A program made the translations under genes and the position numbers. Positions 1-5,522 of a DNA stretch of 11,169 nucleotides are shown here, piece after piece; the stretch's first letter is position 1; every line of letters starts with the position of its first letter. This stretch comes from an uncultured Prevotella sp. (lineage in GTDB: Bacteria > Bacteroidota > Bacteroidia > Bacteroidales > Bacteroidaceae), in assembly GCA_947072805.1 (NCBI GenBank), contig CAMTJK010000104.1, positions 1-11,169 of the forward strand, read 5' to 3'. Under the pieces are notes generated by a model, which was not told where the DNA came from, did no database searches, and saw only the letters and a program-made list of their open reading frames with translations.

Positions 1-29
1 ATTAACACACGTTAAAGTCAAGATTTTTC
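1..29. repeat. Left arm of a 29-bp inverted repeat bracketing the window
   Basis: Positions 1-29 are the reverse complement of 11132-11160 with a single mismatch (left position 19 against right position 11142). The core TTAACACACGTTAA is itself a dyad, TTAAC-N4-GTTAA. The match ends sharply on the inner side and may continue beyond the left edge, which cannot be seen. On the minus strand TACTTTTA (38 to 31) is one base off the Bacteroidetes -7 element, with TTTG 18 bp upstream. This arm could therefore lie at the start of a leftward transcript. Whether it is a regulator site or the end of a mobile segment is open. Confidence 0.75.
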
Positions 30-101
30 ATAAAAGTAAATAAATGTTATACGTACCAAATCGCGCTGTTTTTTTATGGGGATGTCAGGGCTATTTGGGA
101 G

Positions 102-234
102 TTAATGAATCATGTATTGTGACGCAAGACTGCCGTTATATATCATGAGATATACGGTGAGCAGCACCATAGTGACGCGCAGCCACGCTATAATGCGTGC
201 CGGAGCGTTGCGTGGAAGTGCGGCGTGCGTTATC
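102..234 (-). pseudogene. Orphan 3' end of the polytopic membrane-protein gene
   Basis: This stretch aligns without gaps, at a constant offset of 3101 bases, to the 3' end of the membrane-protein gene at 3203-3335. Over 102-224 there are 11 mismatches in 123 positions, and 131-187 is identical over 57 bp. The reading frame is kept down to a stop codon (TAA here, TGA in the full gene). The translated tail differs by only a few residues and ends in the same QYMIH. No start codon or remaining gene body exists: similarity stops near 234 and AT-rich upstream DNA follows. It is a gene remnant, in the same orientation as the complete gene and on the far side of the lipoprotein cassette. Confidence 0.85.
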
Positions 235-279
235 AACAATTTTATGCGATTCCGGCAAATCATAATGTTGTCATAACGT

Positions 280-314
280 CAAATATTTGTTTTAACAGCA
301 AAATCATATGATTT
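280..314. promoter_or_regulatory. Two palindromes upstream of the lipoprotein operon (candidate operator)
   Basis: AAATCATATGATTT at 301-314 is a perfect 14-bp palindrome, and CAAATATTTG at 280-289 is a perfect 10-bp palindrome. Their centres are about 23 bp apart, near two helical turns. Both lie upstream of the predicted -33/-7 promoter (327-359), at roughly -50 to -85 from the expected transcription start, a usual position for an activator site. The sequence TGTCATAAC also occurs twice here (269-277 and 359-367). AT-rich DNA yields chance palindromes, so the regulatory role is inferred. Confidence 0.4.
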
Positions 315-326
315 ACGATTATGCAC

Positions 327-359
327 TTTTCGCTTAATGATTTAATCTTTATATTTTTG
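327..359 (+). promoter_or_regulatory. Promoter of the lipoprotein operon
   Basis: TATTTTTG at 352-359 matches the Bacteroidetes -7 consensus TAnnTTTG. TTTTC at 327-331 sits at -33 spacing as a weak match to TTTG. The expected start, near 366, leaves a leader of about 24 nt before the ATG at 390. No other good candidate occurs between the orphan gene end and the ATG. Confidence 0.55.
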
Positions 360-389
360 TCATAACAGTAGAATCAAATTTTTTATCTT

Positions 390-1619
390 ATGAGAAACAA
401 TGGAGAATTAATTATTGCGCAGTACTGTTCACGTTTCACACACTTGTTAGTATCTGTAGCTTCTGTGTTATTCATCCTTCCGCTTGTTTCGTGCAGCAGT
501 GACGATGACAAGGATGAGCCGACAGATGTAGGTCCAAATCCTGCCATCTATATAAAGGATGAAGCCAAACTGGCAATGTTGCATTCCATGAAAGATGTGG
601 ATGGCAGTGGACGGTTGTATGAAATTGATTATACTGCCGACTATAAACTTGATGCAGTATTGAGGGCCGGTTGCACAGAAACCAACCAGCTTTTCAGTTA
701 TGTTGCCTATCTGCTCTACGACAGTCTTCCTGCCAGCAGGTCGCAAGTTTCCTTCGGTACGGGATGCAGCGCCTTTGCGGTACCCGACCGCCAAAACGGT
801 AATTTCATGATGGGACGCAACTACGACTTCTGTCATGCCTCTGAAGACGGCAAAGGCTACAAGTCGATAGCGGCTATTCTGGTTCATACGGCCCCTCCGG
901 GTGGCAAGAAATCTATATCAATGGTAGATGGCATGCAAATGGGTTATGGCAAGGGATTTTACAGTGATGGCAAGACCGACCTTTCCCTGCTGATGGGATT
1001 GCCATACGCTGCCCTCGACGGCATTAACGAAGACGGCTTTGCCATAGGTGTACTGGCGCTGAAAGAGAATCAGACAAACCAGCAGACAGGCAGACCGCGC
1101 ATAGGCACAACAACAGCCATACGTATGTTGCTCGACCGTGCTTCTACCGTGAAGGAAGCTTTGGAAATGCTTGGCAACTATGACATGGACATGCAAGGCA
1201 GCGGACACAGCAACTACCACTATTTTATGGCTGATGCCACGGGCGACTATGCCATTGTGGAATATACTTTCCCAAAGGGTGGAAGCACACCATATATTAT
1301 GGAGAAGCTGACAGGCAATGACACCCTGCGCTGCGTCACCAACTTCTATGTATCACCTACCATGGTAGGCACAAACGACGGTTGGGGCTCTCTGCATGGC
1401 AGAGATCGCTATGAAACGTTAAGAACCAACCTCGCCGCCAGCAACTATGCACTGGCGTCCGATGAAGCCATGTCACTGCTGCAGGAGGTTTCGCAGCCAC
1501 CCACAGGAGATATCACATCGCAGACCCAATGGTCGTGTCTCTACAACCTCAGTGAGAAGACACTGCGTCTGGCCATCCTTAGAGAATATGGAAAGATGTA
1601 TAACTTTAGGGTAAAATAG
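390..1619 (+). CDS. Surface lipoprotein, linear amide C-N hydrolase (choloylglycine hydrolase / AAT-like Ntn family)
   Basis: The N-terminus is a lipoprotein signal ending in LVSC (Cys35), followed by SSDDD, which resembles the Bacteroidetes export signal that sends lipoproteins to the cell surface. After a stretch of about 90 residues comes TGCSAF, with Cys126 as the probable nucleophile. GRNYDF follows (Arg143, Asn144, Asp146), at spacings close to the Cys2/Arg18/Asp21 pattern of bile salt hydrolase. GINEDGF (Asn213), CVTN (Asn318), GRDRYETL (around Arg338/340) and WSCLYNLSEKTL near the C-terminus also fit the C59/C45-type Ntn hydrolases. Cys126 should become N-terminal by self-cleavage, which would release the lipid-anchored 36-125 piece. 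The family hydrolyses linear amides such as conjugated bile acids, N-acyl amides or penicillin; the substrate here cannot be told. It is cotranscribed with the next gene, 16 bp away. Confidence 0.85.
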   Translation: MRNNGELIIAQYCSRFTHLLVSVASVLFILPLVSCSSDDDKDEPTDVGPNPAIYIKDEAKLAMLHSMKDVDGSGRLYEIDYTADYKLDAVLRAGCTETNQLFSYVAYLLYDSLPASRSQVSFGTGCSAFAVPDRQNGNFMMGRNYDFCHASEDGKGYKSIAAILVHTAPPGGKKSISMVDGMQMGYGKGFYSDGKTDLSLLMGLPYAALDGINEDGFAIGVLALKENQTNQQTGRPRIGTTTAIRMLLDRASTVKEALEMLGNYDMDMQGSGHSNYHYFMADATGDYAIVEYTFPKGGSTPYIMEKLTGNDTLRCVTNFYVSPTMVGTNDGWGSLHGRDRYETLRTNLAASNYALASDEAMSLLQEVSQPPTGDITSQTQWSCLYNLSEKTLRLAILREYGKMYNFRVK

Positions 1620-1635
1620 GCTCTAAGACACTGAC

Positions 1636-3138
1636 ATGAAGACTAAAGAAATATTAAACACTATGTTACGGATGGGAAAAGTCAGAGCCATACTGTGGAT
1701 GGCGCCGGTGATGGTGTTCTCGGCTCTTCTTACTATGGGATGTTCAAACGACGATGAAACACCTGTGGAAGAGCAAGAAGGACAGGAATATGCAGATTCT
1801 ACTGCCATCGCCCTGACTTATCACCATTTTATCGCTTCCGACGACGTCGTTATCCTGAATGCCGACACCACGCAGATTTCTGTCAGCAAGGCCTTGGCCG
1901 ACAAGTTGGGCATCACCCAATTCACCGGGCGCCCGATGGCCATATGGCAGAAGGTGAACTGTCTGCCATATATCCGGCGTGCCACTTCAGAACGCCTGAC
2001 GGACAACCGGTATATCCTTACCGTCGATAAGAGTGCCTCGTTGGCCGACGTGTTGCCGGAAGACTCGGAGATAAATTTTGATACGAGAATACACGTCAAT
2101 CATCAGGCTGTGAAATCAATGACTCGCGCCGGAGGCTCAAACTATGTGGAAGATATATCCTCCAGATATATGGATGGCGACACCATTCATCCAGCAGTGA
2201 TTCTCTATACCGACCAGGGTGGCACCGAGGAGGATGTGCAGGTGGCGGATGAGAATATCCTGCAAGACAGCAATGCTTTTTTGCCGGTCGTTGGCGATGA
2301 TGGCTATGAATATGCCACGGCTGAAGATTTGGAGATGTCTGACTTTAATTGGGCTATCATCAATAAGGATATCAAGCTGGTTGCTAATTTAAAGTTGGAT
2401 ACGAAAGCCGATGCGACACTTGGCCTGACGGTGCCTGTCAAGGCAAAAGTTAATGCCAAGGTGCAGATACAGACCGGATTCTCATTAAAAAAAGGACTGA
2501 AGCTAAAGAAATTTGATACCGGTGTCTATGGCGGCTTTTCTTTTAAACCCGACTTGACCTTGAAGGTTGGCGGAAGCTGTACACTGCCAAAAGACAAATT
2601 CACAAAGCGTCTTATCAGTTTTCCAGGCTATACTACAGTATTCATGGTGGGCATTGTTCCTGTAAGCATCACCTTCAATCCCGGAGTGATATTCAAGGTC
2701 GATGGTACACTGAGCGGCAGTATTGGCACAGGCTTCTCGTATAGGTTTGAGAATGATTTCAAGGCAGGTGTTCTCTACGAGGGCTCATGGAAGGCTTATG
2801 GTGAGTATAAGCAGAAAGAGAATAACTTTTCAATGGATGTTATAAAGGGCAACGCGAACCTGAAGACAGGCATTGGCTTCTATGTTTCTTGCGATGCGCT
2901 GATATATGGTTTTGCAGGACCGGAACTCGCCGTAGGACCGCGATTGGGACTAAATGCTGATGCCACTATGACGGTGCCGACATCAGGTAATCCTAAATTC
3001 TCCTTTAATGCCGACCTGACGTTTGGCTTGCAAGCTCTGATAGGAGCAAAGTTGCAAATATTGAAGTGGACGTTGGCAGACTGGAATACAACCTTCGCCA
3101 TATCGCCACAGTGGACTATCTGGAAATATTCGTATTAA
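1636..3138 (+). CDS. Beta-rich lipoprotein of unknown function, partner of the hydrolase
   Basis: I do not recognise this 500-residue protein. It has a lipoprotein signal ending in LTMGC (Cys36), then SNDDE, again suggesting surface export. ATGs at codons 10 or 13 would give a more usual signal length, so the true start may be internal. Residues 50-240 form a mixed, acidic region with a SMTRAGG segment near 161-167. From about 243 to the end the sequence alternates polar and hydrophobic residues in short strands separated by glycines (for example LTVPVKAKVNAKVQIQ near 264-279), and it ends in aromatic residues (WKYSY). This predicts a beta-sandwich, an elongated beta structure or possibly a barrel-like domain. 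No catalytic motif is visible. The 16-bp gap to the hydrolase gene suggests one operon and a joint role at the cell surface, perhaps substrate binding. Confidence 0.8.
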   Translation: MKTKEILNTMLRMGKVRAILWMAPVMVFSALLTMGCSNDDETPVEEQEGQEYADSTAIALTYHHFIASDDVVILNADTTQISVSKALADKLGITQFTGRPMAIWQKVNCLPYIRRATSERLTDNRYILTVDKSASLADVLPEDSEINFDTRIHVNHQAVKSMTRAGGSNYVEDISSRYMDGDTIHPAVILYTDQGGTEEDVQVADENILQDSNAFLPVVGDDGYEYATAEDLEMSDFNWAIINKDIKLVANLKLDTKADATLGLTVPVKAKVNAKVQIQTGFSLKKGLKLKKFDTGVYGGFSFKPDLTLKVGGSCTLPKDKFTKRLISFPGYTTVFMVGIVPVSITFNPGVIFKVDGTLSGSIGTGFSYRFENDFKAGVLYEGSWKAYGEYKQKENNFSMDVIKGNANLKTGIGFYVSCDALIYGFAGPELAVGPRLGLNADATMTVPTSGNPKFSFNADLTFGLQALIGAKLQILKWTLADWNTTFAISPQWTIWKYSY

Positions 3139-3190
3139 CAAAAGGGTGCGTCGTTATAACAAAAGGGTCATTAACGGCGCACCCTTTTGT
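3138..3190. terminator. Bidirectional terminator between convergent operons, with a repeated arm
   Basis: ACAAAAGGGTGCG (3138-3150) and CGCACCCTTTTGT (3178-3190) are perfect 13-bp inverted arms with a 27-nt loop. The loop holds a further copy of ACAAAAGGGT (3159-3168), which could pair with the right arm instead and form a shorter hairpin. The site overlaps the stop codon of the lipoprotein gene and lies 12 bp from the stop of the convergent membrane-protein gene, so it probably serves both. Confidence 0.7.
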
Positions 3191-3202
3191 ATGGTATGGT
3201 AT

Positions 3203-3335
3203 TCAGTGAATCATGTACTGTGCCACAAGCCTGCCGTTATATATCATGAGATATACGGTGAGCAGCACCATAGTGACGCGCAGCCACGGTACGATGCGTG
3301 CCGGCGCGTTGCGTAGAAGTGCGGCAAAGGCTATA
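3203..3335. repeat. Right copy of a 133-bp direct repeat (3' end of membrane-protein gene)
   Basis: This is the functional copy of the duplicated gene end, direct-repeat partner of 102-234. The identical 57-bp core (3232-3288) contains a dyad, TATATC-N4-GATATA (3240-3255), present in both copies. The two copies flank the lipoprotein cassette exactly: its promoter begins after the left copy and its terminator ends just before the right one. Confidence 0.85.
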
Positions 3336-4543
3336 GGGATGATGAATATCCAGTGGGCAGCCATGATATACACCTCGAGAATGGCAAAGCCAAGTATGAA
3401 GTGGATGATGAAATCGATGGCAAACCATGCCGCGGCGAGTTGTACGAAGCGGTTGCGTCGTCCCATCCACAGACCGGCGGCGAAGAGCGCCACGACCAGA
3501 GCCTCTATGCCGTATTGCCACAGATGACTGTAAGCCACATAGTTGGGGCGCGTGCGGTTGGTGTCTTCAAGCAGATGGCGGTCGTGCAGCTGTATGCTTT
3601 CGCCGAACATGTTTTCGATGGCGGCGTGCAGTCTTGACGTAGACTTGTCGGTCCATTCGAAGAAGGGGTTGTCTATGAGTTTCTCGCCGGCGTGTGTCTT
3701 CTTCCATTCCTCGTGCGCCTTCATGCTGGCGGCAAACTTCTTGTCTTTCTTCATGCGTTCTTCCATCCGCACGCGGTTGCGCTCCTGTGCCGGCAGCTGC
3801 ACGTAGCAGTACTGATAGAGAAAGGCGCCGACGAGAATGGTAGTAGGGACAACCACTGCCACAAGCAGATGTCGTGGCGAGAAGAAGCGGCGTCCGCCGC
3901 AGAACAGCGAGGCGAGCACGGTCTTGGCACCGTTTGTCAGTGTCACTCCGCCCGTGAGCACGAGCAGAATGCAGCTTTGCCATTTGCCCATAGGTCGTTT
4001 TTCCTTTATGCAGCGCCCCGCCACGTAGAGCGTGAGCGTGAGCAGGAAGAGCGACACGCCGAAGTGGTCGGGTGCAAACGATGCAACCATGATGTGACCG
4101 AAAGAGAAAAGCATGAGCGTGAGCATGAGCGAGTCGAGGCGGCAGACGCCCATCACCTCGCGCATGGTGCGGTGGAAAAACAAGAACGAGTAAATGCCGC
4201 ACACCACAAGCAGCGCCGCCACCATATATATAGCCATATTCATGTCGGTATGAGCCATCTGCCAGTGGTTAAGCAGGTAGAGAGGATACAGGATGGGTGT
4301 GATGAGCGGATGGCGGAACGGCGCGTAGTACATCTGACCGTTGGAAAGCGTGATGTATGTAAGGTCATCGTAGCCGGAGAGCACGAAATGATTGTAGAAG
4401 AGACCGTAGTAGGCAAGGTTTCCGCCTCTGGTGAACAGTTCGTTGTTGTATTGAAGCATGAGCAGGTTGAGCCCCACCATGATGACAAGAGGCAGCGGCA
4501 GCAGCCACCATTCACCGCGTCGTATGCAAAACAGGTCTTTCAT
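3203..4543 (-). CDS. Polytopic membrane protein, GT-C-like (possibly DUF6080 family)
   Basis: This 446-residue protein starts with a short basic segment, then a membrane helix (about 13-31). Further helices cluster at about 100-240 and again at 345-440. A hydrophilic loop rich in Lys and Glu spans roughly 250-345. The first loop (about 32-95) contains NGQMYYAPFRHPLITPILYPLYLL. The plan resembles GT-C-type glycosyltransferases and lipid-linked sugar enzymes of Bacteroidetes; DUF6080 is my best family guess from memory, without a search. Its ATG lies one base after the TGA of the upstream fucosyltransferase-like gene, so translation is probably coupled, which supports a role in surface glycan synthesis. 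The final 40 codons are duplicated at 102-234. Confidence 0.75.
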   Translation of the reverse strand: MKDLFCIRRGEWWLLPLPLVIMVGLNLLMLQYNNELFTRGGNLAYYGLFYNHFVLSGYDDLTYITLSNGQMYYAPFRHPLITPILYPLYLLNHWQMAHTDMNMAIYMVAALLVVCGIYSFLFFHRTMREVMGVCRLDSLMLTLMLFSFGHIMVASFAPDHFGVSLFLLTLTLYVAGRCIKEKRPMGKWQSCILLVLTGGVTLTNGAKTVLASLFCGGRRFFSPRHLLVAVVVPTTILVGAFLYQYCYVQLPAQERNRVRMEERMKKDKKFAASMKAHEEWKKTHAGEKLIDNPFFEWTDKSTSRLHAAIENMFGESIQLHDRHLLEDTNRTRPNYVAYSHLWQYGIEALVVALFAAGLWMGRRNRFVQLAAAWFAIDFIIHFILGFAILEVYIMAAHWIFIIPIAFAALLRNAPARIVPWLRVTMVLLTVYLMIYNGRLVAQYMIH

Positions 4544-4544
4544 G

Positions 4545-5378
4545 TCAGCGTTCCAGTATAGTCATTTCCACCTGTCCTATGGCGGCAGCCATCACAGAAA
4601 ACGAGGAGCCCGCCGTTCCGTATATGTGTTGTGTGTGAGCCAGTGTGTACATGTCGGCAAGTCCGTCGCACAGTCCGTCAGCCGATGAGCGGCTCGCTTC
4701 GGCTTCCGCCGTGATGAGGCTGTTGCCGAAGGCTCTCTTCATGTCGTTCTTCACCTCTTCGCTGTCGGTGGCAAGGAAAATGCGCAGGTTGGCGTTCTTC
4801 TGCTGTTCGCGGCGGCCGAGATCGATGAACAGTTGCGTCGGGCTTTTTTCTATTGCCTCCCTGTTGTCCGTGCGACGTATGTGCATGCCTATGGTGTTTT
4901 CAGAGAAACGGCTCTCAAAAGCCTGCACCCTCTGCATCACGTTGTCCACGGGGTGGAACAGCTCGCCGTAGAGAGTGGTTGGCACATCGCCGAACACCTG
5001 ATAGCAGCTCATCCAGTTTCTGCCTTCGCCAATCCATCTGTTGAAGTCGAAGCCTTGTCGTTTCAGCGGCGTCACCTGCTGTTCGTCTATAATCTTGTCG
5101 TAGACCATGCGCTGTATCGGTCGCGGCATCCACAGGTTGCGTCGGCGCGGACGGTCGTTGAGCACGAAGTCGGCAGGCAGGGCCTCACGCAGTGTCATGC
5201 CTTCAGCCTTGATAGGTCTGAAGATATCGGCAAAACGGGCGTTCAGAGCCCAGTCGCGGAACCACACCACGTGCAGCGGACAGCCAGTGGCTCGGCAGGC
5301 ATGGATGGCGGAAGCAACGGCTCTCATCCTGTTTGCCAGTCCGCCCGAGGGTACGAATGTAAGCGAATGTTTCTCCAT
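4545..5378 (-). CDS. Fucosyltransferase-like glycosyltransferase (GT11/GT23-type fold)
   Basis: The product is a soluble protein of 277 residues. Near the N-terminus GGLANRMRA (12-20) matches the sugar-nucleotide-binding loop of fucosyltransferase-like enzymes. IGMHIRRTDN (163-172) is the HxRRxD motif shared by alpha-1,2-, alpha-1,6- and O-fucosyltransferases, which bind GDP-fucose. FLATDS (201-206) and YGTAGSSFS (253-261) also fit that superfamily. The donor sugar and acceptor cannot be told from sequence alone. I chose the ATG at 5376-5378; the frame could also start at an in-frame TTG two codons upstream. It is the first gene of a leftward operon, followed one base later by the polytopic membrane protein, and it diverges from metG. 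Confidence 0.8.
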   Translation of the reverse strand: MEKHSLTFVPSGGLANRMRAVASAIHACRATGCPLHVVWFRDWALNARFADIFRPIKAEGMTLREALPADFVLNDRPRRRNLWMPRPIQRMVYDKIIDEQQVTPLKRQGFDFNRWIGEGRNWMSCYQVFGDVPTTLYGELFHPVDNVMQRVQAFESRFSENTIGMHIRRTDNREAIEKSPTQLFIDLGRREQQKNANLRIFLATDSEEVKNDMKRAFGNSLITAEAEASRSSADGLCDGLADMYTLAHTQHIYGTAGSSFSVMAAAIGQVEMTILER

Positions 5379-5390
5379 AAACAACTTCTG

Positions 5391-5413
5391 CGACGGCAGT
5401 TACAGTGCCGTCG
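5391..5413 (-). promoter_or_regulatory. Hairpin in the short leader of the fucosyltransferase-like gene
   Basis: CGACGGCA (5391-5398) and TGCCGTCG (5406-5413) form a perfect 8-bp stem with a 7-nt loop. With a transcript start near 5416, predicted from the -7 element at 5423-5430, the hairpin would occupy the 5' end of the mRNA, 12 nt before the ATG. A stable 5' hairpin could shield the message or limit ribosome access. Confidence 0.5.
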
Positions 5414-5422
5414 TGACGGCTG

Positions 5423-5430
5423 CAAAGGTA
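5423..5430 (-). promoter_or_regulatory. -7 element of the fucosyltransferase-like operon
   Basis: Read leftward, this is TACCTTTG, a full match to TAnnTTTG. No clear TTTG occurs at the usual -33 distance, so the promoter may be weak or need an activator. It lies about 45 bp before the chosen ATG. Confidence 0.55.
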
Positions 5431-5492
5431 ATAAAATAATTGCAAATAGGCTATTTCCCCGTACCTTTTCACCGTTTTACGCTTTTTTGTTG

Positions 5493-5500
5493 TACTTTTG
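5493..5500 (+). promoter_or_regulatory. -7 element of metG
   Basis: TACTTTTG matches TAnnTTTG, and T-rich DNA (TTTTC, 5466-5470) lies near -33. The predicted start, near 5507, leaves a leader of about 16 nt before the metG ATG, too short for a riboswitch or T-box. Confidence 0.6.
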
Positions 5501-5522
5501 CACGTGAAAAAACAATAACAAG

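Noticed and set aside
3692..4561. 289-codon plus-strand ORF opposite the polytopic membrane protein
   Set aside because: Its product is a low-complexity, His/Glu/Arg-rich chain, the expected reverse reading of a hydrophobic membrane protein; the minus-strand frame has clear membrane helices and a coupled start.
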